A DNA stretch of 64,000 nt. Origin: Ideonella sp. Lineage in GTDB: Bacteria > Pseudomonadota > Gammaproteobacteria > Burkholderiales > Burkholderiaceae_C. The position numbers and the translations under genes were made by a program. Location: NCBI GenBank assembly GCA_016721465.1, contig JADKIA010000026.1, positions 18,008 through 82,007 of the forward strand. The letters run 5' to 3'. Within the stretch, counting starts at the first letter, position 1. Each line of letters opens with the position of its first letter. Of this stretch, positions 1 to 10,003 are shown one piece after another. The notes under the pieces were generated by a model. That model did not search any database and had not been told where the DNA came from. It was given only the letters and a program-made list of their open reading frames with translations.

Positions 1-795
1 GCTGTGCTCGGTCAGCAAGGTCTCGACGATGCGCGGGCCCTGGGCCTCGTTCCAGGCACGCACCAGGTAGCGCGCGAAATCCAGGTGGCGCGCCTCGCCC
101 GTGAGGCGGTACAGCAGCACCATGGGCTCGAGCACGCTGGTGGCGGCCATGCCCTGGTGCGTGCCCGCGGCCAGGATGCTGCGTTGCGCGGGGAAGGTGG
201 CCAGCAGCAGATCGGCCGCGCGGCGGCTGGCCTGGAGCGCCGGCGCGTTCGCGGTGTATTGATGGTAGGTGAGCAGGCCCAGCATCGCGTACTTGTGCGA
301 CCACACGTCCCAGTCGGCGCCCTCGTGCAAGGCCAGGCGCTTGTCGGGGGTGTAGGTGCCCAGGTAGCCATCGGCCTCCTGCGTGGCGATCAGCTCGGCG
401 GCCACGCGGTCGAGCTTGGCGCGCAGGGCCGCGTCGCCGTTGTTGGCCCAGGCCAGCGTGGCGGCGTGCAGCCACTTGCCCACGTGCTCGCCGATCCAGG
501 GGTGGCTGCCCGGCTTGTGGCGAAAGCCCGCGAGCAGCGGCTCGGTGTCGACCTTCAGCAGGCGCTGGCGGGCGTTGAGCGCGACGCGCCCGCCCAGCCA
601 GCCACCCAATTGCACGGCCGAGGGCGGCGCCAATGTCACCGCGTCGGGTTCGGCGGCCGGCACGCGGTCAGGCATGGGCGCGCGGGACATCGGCATGGCG
701 CGCGGCAGCGCATGCGATTTCATGGGCGCCAGGCCGAGCGCGGCCAGCCCGACCAGGGCCTGGCGGCGGTTGGTGTGCAGGCGGGCAATCGACAT
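1..795 (-). CDS. GH127-like (DUF1680) secreted glycoside hydrolase, 3' end beyond window
   Basis: The first 265 residues of a gene that runs off the left edge; no stop occurs in frame. The start at 795 opens with a twin-Arg type leader (NRRQALVGLAALGL) ending near SHA, so export is likely. The segments EADGYLGTYTPDKR and WSHKYAMLGLLTYHQ are typical of the (alpha/alpha)6-barrel GH127/DUF1680 family, whose characterised members are beta-L-arabinofuranosidases. The catalytic Cys/Glu region lies outside the window. It is the last visible gene of the leftward sugar operon, 67 nt after the GH3 gene, suggesting a combined attack on an arabinose- or glucose-decorated glycan. Family assignment is from remembered motifs, substrate is inference. 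Confidence 0.75.
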   Translation of the reverse strand, partial: MSIARLHTNRRQALVGLAALGLAPMKSHALPRAMPMSRAPMPDRVPAAEPDAVTLAPPSAVQLGGWLGGRVALNARQRLLKVDTEPLLAGFRHKPGSHPWIGEHVGKWLHAATLAWANNGDAALRAKLDRVAAELIATQEADGYLGTYTPDKRLALHEGADWDVWSHKYAMLGLLTYHQYTANAPALQASRRAADLLLATFPAQRSILAAGTHQGMAATSVLEPMVLLYRLTGEARHLDFARYLVRAWNEAQGPRIVETLLTEHS

Positions 796-862
796 GGCGG
801 GGCCTTGGGTGGGGTTCAATGCAGGTCGGCATCGTCACCCCGCGCCTGCGCTACGGGGAGGG

Positions 863-3154
863 TCATTCCAGCAGTTCGAAGCTGGCGCGCAAGCGGATGT
901 CGTCCGATGCCGCGCCGACCATCAGATCGAACTCGCCCGGTTCGGCCACCCACTGCAGCCGGTGGTTGTGGAAGGACAGCGTCTCCCGGTCGATGACGAA
1001 GCTCAGTTCGCGCGACTGGCCGGGCTGCAGGTGCAGCTTCTGGAAGCCCTTGAGCTCCTGCACCGGCCGCACCACCGAGCCCACGCGGTCGCGCAGGTAC
1101 AGCTGCACCACCTCGTCGCCGGCGCGTGCGCCGGTGTTGCGCAGCGTGAAGCGCACGGTGAGTGTGTCGGTGAGCGCGAGCCGGGTCTTGTCCAGGCGCA
1201 GATCGCTGTAGGCGAACTGCGTGTAGCTCAGGCCATGGCCAAAGGCGTAGCGCGGCGCATTGGGGCTGTCGATGTAGTGGCTGCGAAAGGCCTGGCTGCC
1301 CGCGGCGCCGGACGCATCGGGCGGCGGCACCGGGCGGCCGGTGTTGAAGTGGCTGTAGAACACCGGGATCTGCCCCACGCTGCGCGGGAAGCTGATCGGC
1401 AGGCGCGCCGACGGGTTGTGCTCACCCAGCAGCACATCGGCGATGGCATTGCCCGCCTCGGTGCCCAGCCACCACGTGTACGCGATGGCGTTCACGCGCT
1501 CGGCCGCCCAGTTGAAGGTGAGCGGCCTGCCGGCGTTGACCAGCAGCACCACGGGCTTGCCGGTGGCGTGCACGGCCTGGACCAGCTCGTCCTGTACGCC
1601 GGGCAGGCCGAGGTCGGCGCGGCTCTTGGCCTCGCCGCTCATGTCGGCCGATTCGCCCAAGCTCATCACCACCACGTCGGCCTGGCGCGCCACTGCCACG
1701 GCCTCGGCGAAGCCATCGCGCCGGTCGCCCTGGATGTCGCTGCCTTTGGCGTACAGCAGGCGGGCATCGGCGGGCAGGCGCTGCTTCAGCCCGTCCCATT
1801 GGGTGACGATGAACTTCGAATAGTCCAGCCCCGGGATACGGATGGCCCAGGCGCCGTGGTTGTCTTCCACGGCCTTGACCAGCGGACCGATGAAGGCGAT
1901 GGTCTTGCCCTGCGGCTGCAGCGGCAGCAGGGGCTGCTTCGTCGCCGGCCAGGGCTCGTTCTTCAACAGCACGATGCTCTTGGCGGCCATGGCCCGCGCG
2001 GCCTGGCGGTGCTCGGGACGGGCGAGCACCGCTTGCTCGCGCGCGGCGTCGCTGAAGCGGTAGGGATCTTCGAACAGGCCCAGCTCGAACTTCTTGCGCA
2101 AGACCCGCTTGACGGCATCGTCCACCAAGCTTTGCGCGACCTGGCCGTCGCGCACCAGGGCGCCCAGGTGATCGCGGTAGGCGGTGCTTTCCATGTCCAT
2201 GTCGCTGCCGGCGGTGATGGCCGCGCGGGCGGCATCGCGCTGGTCCTTCACGTAGCCGTGCGCCACCATCTCGCCGATGGAGCCCCAGTCCGACACCACG
2301 AAGCCCTTGAACGCCCATGCACCCTTGAGGATGTCGCGCTGCAGCAGCGCGCTGCCGTTGGCAGGAATGCCGTTGAGGTCGTTGAAGGCGTTCATGAACG
2401 TGGCCACGCCCGCATCCACCGCGGCCTTGAAGGGGGGCAGGTACACCTCGCGCAACAGCCGCTCGCTCGTGTCCACCGAGTTGTAGTCGCGCCCGCCCTG
2501 CGCGGCACCATAGGCCGCGAAGTGCTTGGCGGTGGCCATCACCGCATCGGTGTCGCCGAGTTGTCGGCCCTGGAAGCCCTTGACCCGAGCGAACGCGATC
2601 TTCGAGCCGAGGTAGGGGTCTTCGCCGGCGCCCTCCATCACGCGACCCCAGCGCGGATCGCGCGCAATGTCGACCATGGGCGCAAAGGTCCAGTGGATGC
2701 CCGAGGCCGCCGCCTCGGTGGCGGCGATGCGGGCCGATTGCTCGATGGCGGGCAGGTCCCAGCTGGCGGCCTCGGCCAGCGGGATCGGGAAGGTGGTCTG
2801 GTAGCCATGGATCACGTCCTGCCCGAACAGCAGCGGGATCTTCAGGCGCGATTGCATGGCCAGCGCCTGGTAGGCCCGCGTGCGCTCGGCGCCCAGCACA
2901 TTCAGCATGGCCCCGACCCGGCCGGCCAGCAGGTGGTCCTGGTGGCTGCCCTTGAACGTGACCGGGCCGGTGGCGTTCCAGTTGCCCGAATACTGGGTCA
3001 GCTGGCCGATCTTCTCTTCCTGCGTCATCTGCTGCAGCAGGGCCTCGACGCGGGGCTCGATGTCCGACCCGGCCGCACGGACACCCGGCACCACGCTGGC
3101 CAGCAGCAAGCCGGCCAGGGCGCGCCGGCGGATCGAAGGACACGTGTTTTGCAT
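863..3154 (-). CDS. bglX: Glycoside hydrolase family 3 beta-glucosidase, exported
   Basis: A 763-residue GH3 enzyme. It has a signal sequence (RRRALAGLLLASVVPGVRA), the N-terminal TIM barrel (AKHFAAYGAAQGGRDYNS, substrate loop) and the nucleophile motif VVSDWGSI with Asp289. A C-terminal alpha/beta sandwich and a fibronectin-III-like domain (DEVVQLYLRDRVGS) follow. Length matches periplasmic BglX-type enzymes of about 750-770 residues. It would release glucose, or another exo-linked beta-sugar, from oligosaccharides in the periplasm. It lies 29 nt downstream of the EEP-family gene in the same orientation, inside the TonB receptor/ABC operon. GH3 members also cleave xylosides or arabinosides, so the sugar is not fixed by sequence. 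Confidence 0.93.
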   Translation of the reverse strand: MQNTCPSIRRRALAGLLLASVVPGVRAAGSDIEPRVEALLQQMTQEEKIGQLTQYSGNWNATGPVTFKGSHQDHLLAGRVGAMLNVLGAERTRAYQALAMQSRLKIPLLFGQDVIHGYQTTFPIPLAEAASWDLPAIEQSARIAATEAAASGIHWTFAPMVDIARDPRWGRVMEGAGEDPYLGSKIAFARVKGFQGRQLGDTDAVMATAKHFAAYGAAQGGRDYNSVDTSERLLREVYLPPFKAAVDAGVATFMNAFNDLNGIPANGSALLQRDILKGAWAFKGFVVSDWGSIGEMVAHGYVKDQRDAARAAITAGSDMDMESTAYRDHLGALVRDGQVAQSLVDDAVKRVLRKKFELGLFEDPYRFSDAAREQAVLARPEHRQAARAMAAKSIVLLKNEPWPATKQPLLPLQPQGKTIAFIGPLVKAVEDNHGAWAIRIPGLDYSKFIVTQWDGLKQRLPADARLLYAKGSDIQGDRRDGFAEAVAVARQADVVVMSLGESADMSGEAKSRADLGLPGVQDELVQAVHATGKPVVLLVNAGRPLTFNWAAERVNAIAYTWWLGTEAGNAIADVLLGEHNPSARLPISFPRSVGQIPVFYSHFNTGRPVPPPDASGAAGSQAFRSHYIDSPNAPRYAFGHGLSYTQFAYSDLRLDKTRLALTDTLTVRFTLRNTGARAGDEVVQLYLRDRVGSVVRPVQELKGFQKLHLQPGQSRELSFVIDRETLSFHNHRLQWVAEPGEFDLMVGAASDDIRLRASFELLE

Positions 3155-3183
3155 GTTGCTATTCGGGCGTTTGTCGCGGGCCG

Positions 3184-4035
3184 TCAGTCCAGCAGCAGGC
3201 GCGCCACCACCGGGTGGTGATCGGACGGGTAGCGGCGATCGATGGAATCGCTGAGCACGGCGTACTGCAGCACGCGCACGCCCGGGCTGACGAAGATGTA
3301 GTCGATGCGTTCAATCATCGGCGCATCGAGCTGAAAGTCGTTGAAGGTGCCCACCGGGCCATAAGGCGGGCTGAGCGACCAGGCACGGGCATCGTGCAGC
3401 CGGCCGCTCAGCGCCTGGATCTGCGGCGTGTCGGGCGTGGAATTGAAGTCGCCCAGGCACACCACGGGCAGGCCGGCGGAGAGCTCGTCCATCTTGCGCA
3501 ACATCAGCTGCGCCGACTCGCGCCGCGCGAGCTCGCCCTCGTGATCGAAGTGCACCGAGAACACGGCCAGGCTGCGCCCGCTGGCCTTGTCGCGCAACCG
3601 GGCCCAGGAGGCCAGGCGCCTGCAGCAACGCGCGTCCCAACCCTTGGACGGCACCTCCGGCGTGGGGCTGAGCCAGAAGTCGCCATTGGCCAGCAACTCG
3701 AAGCGGGCCTTGCGGAAGAAGATGGCCGAATGCTCGCCGGCGTCCTGCCCATCGTCGCGGCCTCGGCCGACGCGGGTGTATTCGCCCATCTGCTCCAGGT
3801 CGCGGATCTGGTCGATCAGGCCTTCCTGGGTACCGAGCAGATCGAATCCGTGATAACGCACCAAGGCCTTGACCGCCTCGCGACGTTGCGGCCAGGCGTT
3901 GACGCCATCGCTGGCCAGGTTCAGGCGCAGGTTGTAGGTGGCCGCCTCGATCGGCGCCGCATCGGGGGCTGCCGGCGCGGCGGACACCACCAGCGCCAGC
4001 AGGCCGGCCGCCAAGGACCGCACGACGGCCTTCAT
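3184..4035 (-). CDS. Secreted endonuclease/exonuclease/phosphatase (EEP) family hydrolase
   Basis: 283 residues with a Sec signal (VRSLAAGLLALVVSAAPAA). Family metal and catalytic motifs in order are ATYNLRLN, LLGTQEGL (metal Glu), VHFDHEG, LGDFNSTPDT (GDFN) and SDHHPVVARL (catalytic Asp-His). The fold is shared by DNase I, sphingomyelinases and inositol phosphatases; the substrate is not evident. The ATG at 4035 overlaps the TGA of the halogenase gene by four bases, indicating translational coupling. A longer in-frame opening extends upstream through the halogenase gene, but it lacks a signal peptide and is a shadow. Such proteins often accompany glycan-utilisation genes, where a phosphodiesterase role is possible. 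Confidence 0.85.
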   Translation of the reverse strand: MKAVVRSLAAGLLALVVSAAPAAPDAAPIEAATYNLRLNLASDGVNAWPQRREAVKALVRYHGFDLLGTQEGLIDQIRDLEQMGEYTRVGRGRDDGQDAGEHSAIFFRKARFELLANGDFWLSPTPEVPSKGWDARCCRRLASWARLRDKASGRSLAVFSVHFDHEGELARRESAQLMLRKMDELSAGLPVVCLGDFNSTPDTPQIQALSGRLHDARAWSLSPPYGPVGTFNDFQLDAPMIERIDYIFVSPGVRVLQYAVLSDSIDRRYPSDHHPVVARLLLD

Positions 4036-5534
4036 GCCTGGCAGTTCGCCGCGATGAATTCGGCGTGCGTGGGCATCACGTTCACGCACTTGGCCACCAC
4101 GCGCTCCACGTCGTCGATGAAGGCCTTCACCTGGCTCTCGGGCAACAGGTCGGCGAAGGGGTGGTAGCCGCGCGGCTGGATGCGCTGGCCCTGCATCACC
4201 TGCAGCCAGCTGAGCTCGGCGAAGAGCTCGTTGTCCTCGCGGAACATGCGTCCATTGCTGCGGTACAGGTCGATCTTGCGCTGCAGCCGCGGCGGGATGG
4301 CCATGTTGCGGCAGTAGTTCCAGAATTCGGAGTCGTCGCGCTCGGTGGCCTTGTAGTGCAGGATCAGGAAGTCGCGGATGTACTCGTACTCGGCCTGCGT
4401 CTGCTTGTTGTACTCGGCGATGTCCACCGCGTCGAAACCCGCGTGCGGGAAGAACACGATCATGCGCGAGATGGCGGTCTGGATCAGGTGGATGCTGGTG
4501 GACTCCAGCGGCTCCAGGAAGCCGCTGGACAAGCCCACGGCCACGCAGTTGTGGCTCCAGAAGCTCTTGCGCCGGCCGGTGACGTAGTGGATGTGGCGCG
4601 GATCGGCCAGCGGCTTGCCGTCGAGCTTGCTCATCAGGATGGCGGTGGCCTCGTCCTCGCCCATGAACGGGCTGCTGTAGACATGGCCATTGCCGATGCG
4701 GTGCTGCAGCGGGATGCGCCATTGCCAGCCCGCCGTGTGCGCAGTGGAGCGCGTCATCGGCAGCAGCGGCTGCACCGATTCACACGGCACGGCAATGGCC
4801 CGGTCGCAGGGCAGCCAGTGCCGCCAGTCCTCGTAGCCGGCGTGCAGCGTCTGCTCGATCAGCAGGCCGCGGATGCCCGAGCAATCGACGAAGAAATCGC
4901 CCTCGATGCGCTCGCCACCTTCCATCACCACCGCGCTGATGAAGCCGTCGGGCTCGCGCTGCAGCACCTGCACGACCTTGCCCTCGGTGCGGCGCACGCC
5001 GCGCTCCTCGGCCAGGCTGCGCAGGTAACGTGCATACAGGCCGGCATCGAAGTGGAAGGCGTTGGCGATGTCGGCCAGCGGCGAGCCGGGCATGTCGGTG
5101 CGGGCGCGCATGTACTTGCTCTGCAGCGGCGCCAGGGTGTTGATCGAATACTTGTCCAGCTCGCCGGCCAGCCCGAGCTGGCGCATGCGCAGCCAGTAGT
5201 GGTGGAAGGACAGGCCGTCGAGCTCCTGCCCCACCTTGCCGAAGCCGTGGATGTAGCGGTCGCCCAGGCCACCCCAGTTGACGAACTCGATGCCGAGCTT
5301 GAAGGTGCCCTGGGTGCGGCGCAGGAACTCGTCCTCGTCGATGCCGATGGCCGTGTTGAAGGCCTTGATGTGCGGGATGGTGGCCTCGCCCACGCCGATG
5401 ATGCCGATCTCGTCGGATTCGACCAGGCGGATGCGGTAACTGGGGTTGAGCAGCTTGGACAGCGCGGCGGCCGTCATCCAGCCGGCGGTGCCGCCGCCGA
5501 CAATGACGATGTTGCGGACGGGTTGAATCGACAT
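4032..5534 (-). CDS. Tryptophan-halogenase-family FAD-dependent protein
   Basis: 500 residues. The Rossmann motif GGGTAGW (residues 13-19) binds FAD. The catalytic Lys of flavin-dependent halogenases is conserved (K79 in TFKLGIEF), as is the Glu of the LEPLEST motif near residue 344. The family signature WxWxIP is present (WQWRIPL). All core residues of PrnA/RebH-type halogenases are therefore visible, yet there is no flavin reductase or natural-product gene nearby. The gene sits between an ABC transporter ATPase (20 nt upstream) and an EEP hydrolase (4-nt overlap). Halogenase-like genes are known in TonB receptor/carbohydrate loci of Xanthomonas and Caulobacter, where their function is unsettled. 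Family certain; substrate unknown. Confidence 0.9.
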   Translation of the reverse strand: MSIQPVRNIVIVGGGTAGWMTAAALSKLLNPSYRIRLVESDEIGIIGVGEATIPHIKAFNTAIGIDEDEFLRRTQGTFKLGIEFVNWGGLGDRYIHGFGKVGQELDGLSFHHYWLRMRQLGLAGELDKYSINTLAPLQSKYMRARTDMPGSPLADIANAFHFDAGLYARYLRSLAEERGVRRTEGKVVQVLQREPDGFISAVVMEGGERIEGDFFVDCSGIRGLLIEQTLHAGYEDWRHWLPCDRAIAVPCESVQPLLPMTRSTAHTAGWQWRIPLQHRIGNGHVYSSPFMGEDEATAILMSKLDGKPLADPRHIHYVTGRRKSFWSHNCVAVGLSSGFLEPLESTSIHLIQTAISRMIVFFPHAGFDAVDIAEYNKQTQAEYEYIRDFLILHYKATERDDSEFWNYCRNMAIPPRLQRKIDLYRSNGRMFREDNELFAELSWLQVMQGQRIQPRGYHPFADLLPESQVKAFIDDVERVVAKCVNVMPTHAEFIAANCQA

Positions 5535-5554
5535 GGCGAGATCCTCTGTTCAGT

Positions 5555-6679
<1,125 letters not shown>

Positions 6680-6682
6680 GCG

Positions 6683-7642
6683 CTATCCCTTCACCGCGCC
6701 GGCCGCGATGCCGCGCACGAACCAGCGTCCGGAGACGAAATACACCAACAGCGGCACCATCGAGGTGAGGATGGTGGCGGCCATGTTCACGTTGTACAGG
6801 CGCTCGCCGGTGGTGGTGTTGATCACGTTGTTGAGCTGCACCGTCATGGGCAGGTTGTCGCGGCCGGCGAACACCAGGCCCAGCACGTAGTCGTTCCACA
6901 CGCCGGTGATCTGCATGATGGCCGCGACGATGATCATCGGCGTGGACATGGGCAGCATCAGCTGACCGAAGATGCGCCAGAAGCCACCGCCATCGATGCG
7001 CGCGGCCTTGAACAGCTCCTGCGGGATCGAGGCATAGTAGTTGCGGAACAGCAGCGTCATCACCGGCATGCTGAAGACGAGGTGCACCAGCACGATGCCT
7101 GGCAGCGAGCTGAACAGGCCGATGGCCGCCACCACCTTGACCAGCGGGTAGATCATCACCTGCACCGGGATGAAGGCACCGAGCATCAGCACGGCGAACA
7201 GGGTGTTGGCGCCACGCGGCTTCCAGAAGCTCAGCGCATAGCCGTTGAGCGCCCCCATCAGGATGGGCAGTACGGTGCTGGGCACGACGATGGCCACCGA
7301 GTTCCAGAAGCCCACGCGCACGCCGCCGCAATCCACGCCGGTGCAGGCCTGGCTCCACGCGGTGCGCCAGGCGTCGAGGCTGAGGTGCTGCGGCAGCGCG
7401 AAGAGCTGGCCCAGGCGGATCTCGTCCATGCCCTTCAGCGAGGTGACGGCCATGATGTACAGCGGCGCCAGGAAGAACGCGGCGGCGAACAGCAGGAAGG
7501 CGTACACACCGATGCGGCCGACGTTGACACGCGAACGACGGTGCAGCGGCGTCCCAGCGGCAGCCGCGAAACCGGCTTTGCCGGGCCGCTGGGTGCGCCC
7601 ACCCGGGGGGGAGGCGCCGAAGGCGCTACGGGGGGAGGTCAT
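6683..7642 (-). CDS. Carbohydrate ABC transporter permease 2 (MalG/GtsC type)
   Basis: 319 residues with six predicted membrane helices starting at VYAFLLFAAAFFLAPLYIM. The EAA-loop region is AARIDGGGFWRIFGQLMLP, where CUT1 permeases contact the ATPase. The chosen ATG (7642) overlaps the preceding permease stop as ATGA. Residues 2 to about 25 are encoded by a dispersed repeat (7569-7640) and have no counterpart in the paralogous permease at 17516-18373, which begins just before helix 1. Either the repeat was domesticated as an N-terminal extension, or translation starts internally. An internal cysteine pair (QACTGVDCGG) is shared with the paralogue, supporting recent common ancestry. Confidence 0.88.
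   Translation of the reverse strand: MTSPRSAFGASPPGGRTQRPGKAGFAAAAGTPLHRRSRVNVGRIGVYAFLLFAAAFFLAPLYIMAVTSLKGMDEIRLGQLFALPQHLSLDAWRTAWSQACTGVDCGGVRVGFWNSVAIVVPSTVLPILMGALNGYALSFWKPRGANTLFAVLMLGAFIPVQVMIYPLVKVVAAIGLFSSLPGIVLVHLVFSMPVMTLLFRNYYASIPQELFKAARIDGGGFWRIFGQLMLPMSTPMIIVAAIMQITGVWNDYVLGLVFAGRDNLPMTVQLNNVINTTTGERLYNVNMAATILTSMVPLLVYFVSGRWFVRGIAAGAVKG
7569..7640. repeat. Dispersed repeat, copy A, overlapping permease start
   Basis: Shares two blocks with copy B at 8520-8618. One is ACCGGCTTTGCCGGGCC followed by a few matching bases. The other is a GAGGCGCC-n-GAAGGCGCT type core followed by a C/G run next to the start codon. The centre differs in length and sequence. GGCTTTGCC and GGCGCC-n4-GGCGCT give local dyad symmetry, as in REP/ERIC-like elements. 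It codes for the first residues of permease 2 on the minus strand (PRSAFGASPP...). I recall similar peptide starts in other Comamonadaceae proteins but could not check. Confidence 0.7.
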
Positions 7643-8619
7643 GTTCTGCTTCGGGCGTAGAGCACGGGCGCGACCAAGGCCAGCACGGTGAGCAACAGCA
7701 CGATGGCGCCGGCCGATGCCAACGCCAGATTGGCGCGGCCGAACAGGTGGTCCATGATGAACTTGGCGGGCACGTCGCTGGCGGTGCCCGGGCCACCCTG
7801 CGTCATGGCCACCACCGCGTCGAACACCTTGACCACGCCGGTGAACAGCAGCACGAACACCGTGGCCAGCGTCGGGCCCATCATCGGCAGCACGATGGAC
7901 AGGTACACCCGCCAGGTGGGAATGCCATCGACTCGCGCGGCCTTCCACAGGTCGTCGTCGATGCCGCGCAGGCCCGCCAGCATCAAGGCCATCACCAGCC
8001 CCGAGGCCTGCCAGACGCTGGCGATCACGACCGTGTAGATGACCTTGTCCTGGTCGATGATCCAGTCGAACGTGAAGTCCGGGAAGCCCATCTGCCGCAC
8101 CGCCTGCTGCAGGCCGCTGCCGGGGTTGAGCACCCACTGCCAGACCAGCCCCGTGGCCACGAAGGACATGGCGTAGGGGTAGAGAAAGAGGGTGCGCAGC
8201 AGGCCCTCGCCCTTGACCTTCTGGTCGATGAACACCGCCAGCAGGAAACCGATCACCACCGTGGCCGCGATGAACAGCACGCCGTAGAGCGCCAGGTTCT
8301 GCAGCGCGAGCTGCCAGCGCTCGTTGTCGAACAGGCGCTCGTACTGCGCCAGCCCGACGAAATCGTCCTGCGGAAAGGTGCGCGAGCTGCTCATCGACAC
8401 GCGCAGCGACCACAGCGTGGCGCCCAGGTAGGCCACCAGCACCGTCAAGGCCATGGGCAGCAGCGCGCCCCACGGCACCACACGACGCAGAGCGCGCCGC
8501 CACCACGTGGACGCCGTGGAACCGGCTTTGCCGGGCCACTGGCGTTGCCCGCCAGAACTCGAAGAGTTCCCATGGGCAACCCTGGGCGAGGCGCCAGAGG
8601 CGCTCCGGGGGGTCGTCAC
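7639..8619 (-). CDS. Carbohydrate ABC transporter permease 1 (MalF/GtsB type)
   Basis: 326 residues with hydrophobic segments from VVPWGALLPMALTVLVAYLG onward. The EAA loop is AARVDGIPTWRVYLSIVLP. The start is a GTG (8619) overlapping the TGA of the binding-protein gene as GTGA. The first roughly 33 residues are polar, Ser/Gly/Pro-rich and encoded by repeat copy B, while the paralogue at 16644-17519 has only about ten residues before helix 1. It forms the membrane channel with the next permease. A later start near the first helix cannot be excluded. Membership in the CUT1 family is clear; substrate is inferred to be a mono- or oligosaccharide. Confidence 0.88.
   Translation of the reverse strand: MTTPRSASGASPRVAHGNSSSSGGQRQWPGKAGSTASTWWRRALRRVVPWGALLPMALTVLVAYLGATLWSLRVSMSSSRTFPQDDFVGLAQYERLFDNERWQLALQNLALYGVLFIAATVVIGFLLAVFIDQKVKGEGLLRTLFLYPYAMSFVATGLVWQWVLNPGSGLQQAVRQMGFPDFTFDWIIDQDKVIYTVVIASVWQASGLVMALMLAGLRGIDDDLWKAARVDGIPTWRVYLSIVLPMMGPTLATVFVLLFTGVVKVFDAVVAMTQGGPGTASDVPAKFIMDHLFGRANLALASAGAIVLLLTVLALVAPVLYARSRT
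8520..8618. repeat. Dispersed repeat, copy B, overlapping permease start
   Basis: Begins with the same ACCGGCTTTGCCGGGCC block as copy A and ends with the same GAGGCGCC/GGCGCT core plus G-run abutting the next start codon. The middle is about 25 nt longer and contains an inner dyad (GAACTCGAAGAGTTC, 8556-8570). It encodes about the first 33 residues of permease 1 on the minus strand. Confidence 0.7.
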
Positions 8620-9869
8620 TTCAGCGCCTCGGCAATCTGCTTCTGGATTTTTTCAACCGGGATGCTTCGGTTCCAGTACGCCGTGAGGATGTCGGCCAAC
8701 GCGCCGTTCTGGTCCGGCGTCATGTAGACCTCGCCGTTGCCGATCTGGCGGTTCTTGTCCTTCATGATGGCCAGGCCTTGCTGGGCGCAGGTGTCCATCT
8801 TGGAGGCGTCCACGTCGGTGCGGATGGGAATGGATCCCTTCTTGTTGCTGAACGCCACCTGCGTGGCCGGCGCGGTGATCACGCTGGCCAGCAGCTTCTG
8901 CGCCTTGAGGCTCTCGGGCTGGCTGGTCTTGGGGAAGACGAACACATCGCCCTGGATGATGTACAGCGAGTTGGGGCCGAAACCGGCGATGCAGCCGAAA
9001 TCGCGCCCGGGCTGCTGGCCAGCCAGCGTGAACTCGCCCTTGGCCCAGTCGCCCATGAACTGCACGCCGGCCTTGCCCGTGATGAGCATCGCGGTGGCGT
9101 CGTTCCAGTTGCGGCCCGGCGAGCCTTTGTCGACATAGCCCTGCAGTCGTCGGAAGGTGAGCAGGACGTTCTTGAACCCCTCGCCCTGGATGGCCTTGGC
9201 ATCGCGGTCGCGCAGCACCTTGAGGTAAAGCTCGCGCCCGCCCACGTTGGCCAGCACGGCGGCGAAGACGATGTTGTCCTGCCAGGCCTGGCCACCATGC
9301 GCCAGCGGCACCAGGCCGGCAGCCTTGAGCTTGTCCAGCGCGGCAAACAGTTCGTCCATGCTGTGGGGCTCGGCGGCGATGCCGGCCTTGGCGAACGCGG
9401 CCTTCGAGTACCAGATCCAGGCGGGCATGTGGATGCTCACCGGCGCGGCGTAGTAGTGGCCCTTGACCTTGATGACGCTGAGCACGGCCTCGGGCAGGAA
9501 CTTGTCCCAGCCGTCGCGCGCGGCCACGTCGTCCATGTGGTTGAGCAGGCCCTGCTCCACCACGTCGAAGAACTGGCGCGAAGTGTTGAACTGCGCCGCC
9601 GTCGGCGGATTGCCACCCACCATGCGGTTGATGGTGACCGAGCGCGCTTGCTCGCCCAGCGCCACGGCCATGTCCTGCCACTGGCCCCCGGCGGCGCGGT
9701 AGGCATCGGACAAGGTCTTCACCGCGGCCGATTCGCCGCCCGAGGTCCACCAGTGGATCACCTCGGCCTTGGGGCCCGAGGGCGGCGGCGCGGGTGGCTT
9801 CTGGGCCATGGCCAGACCAGCCATGCCCAGTGCGGTGGCCGCGACACCGAACTTGCGAGCCCACTTCAT
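8616..9869 (-). CDS. Extracellular sugar-binding protein of ABC transporter (GtsA/family 1)
   Basis: 417 residues with signal peptide MKWARKFGVAATALGMAGLAMA. The mature protein begins with the VIHWWTSGGES motif typical of glucose/mannose-type family 1 solute-binding proteins. Other landmarks are HGGQAWQDN, ATAMLITGKAGVQFMGDWAKGEF and KKGSIPIRTDVD. The ATG at 9869 is preceded by GGAG at suitable spacing; an upstream in-frame ATG would add 26 residues before the signal peptide and is unlikely. It is first in the ABC operon (SBP-permease-permease-ATPase) and paralogous to the protein at 15362-16630 across its whole length. It captures the sugar in the periplasm. Confidence 0.93.
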   Translation of the reverse strand: MKWARKFGVAATALGMAGLAMAQKPPAPPPSGPKAEVIHWWTSGGESAAVKTLSDAYRAAGGQWQDMAVALGEQARSVTINRMVGGNPPTAAQFNTSRQFFDVVEQGLLNHMDDVAARDGWDKFLPEAVLSVIKVKGHYYAAPVSIHMPAWIWYSKAAFAKAGIAAEPHSMDELFAALDKLKAAGLVPLAHGGQAWQDNIVFAAVLANVGGRELYLKVLRDRDAKAIQGEGFKNVLLTFRRLQGYVDKGSPGRNWNDATAMLITGKAGVQFMGDWAKGEFTLAGQQPGRDFGCIAGFGPNSLYIIQGDVFVFPKTSQPESLKAQKLLASVITAPATQVAFSNKKGSIPIRTDVDASKMDTCAQQGLAIMKDKNRQIGNGEVYMTPDQNGALADILTAYWNRSIPVEKIQKQIAEALK

Positions 9870-9946
9870 GTGCGCATCTCCGAAAAATGACGATCTTGCT
9901 ACGGATGGGCGCGCGGCTCGGCGCGATGACGGGCTCCAATGAAACA

Positions 9947-9979
9947 CACCCCCTGCCAGTGAACTGCCGGCAGGGGGTG
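9947..9979 (-). terminator. Candidate terminator after the TonB receptor gene
   Basis: An 11-bp perfect inverted repeat, CACCCCCTGCC (9947-9957) and GGCAGGGGGTG (9969-9979), with an 11-nt loop. Read on the minus strand it follows the receptor stop by 24 nt and is followed by a short T-rich stretch (TGTGTTTCATT). It probably limits read-through from the highly expressed receptor gene into the ABC operon rather than stopping it fully. Confidence 0.6.
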
Positions 9980-10003
9980 CATGGGCCGGGTGCTTGGGCG
10001 GGG

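Noticed and set aside
383..3220. Long + strand open frame opposite the GH3 gene
   Set aside because: Composition (His/Gln/Ala/Arg-rich, no motif) is the usual antisense shadow in high-GC DNA; the minus strand encodes a complete GH3 enzyme.
9901..9946. Start of the binding protein 26 residues upstream at 9947
   Set aside because: It would place Arg/Ser-rich sequence before a clean signal peptide and lies over the hairpin; the ATG at 9869 has a GGAG site.
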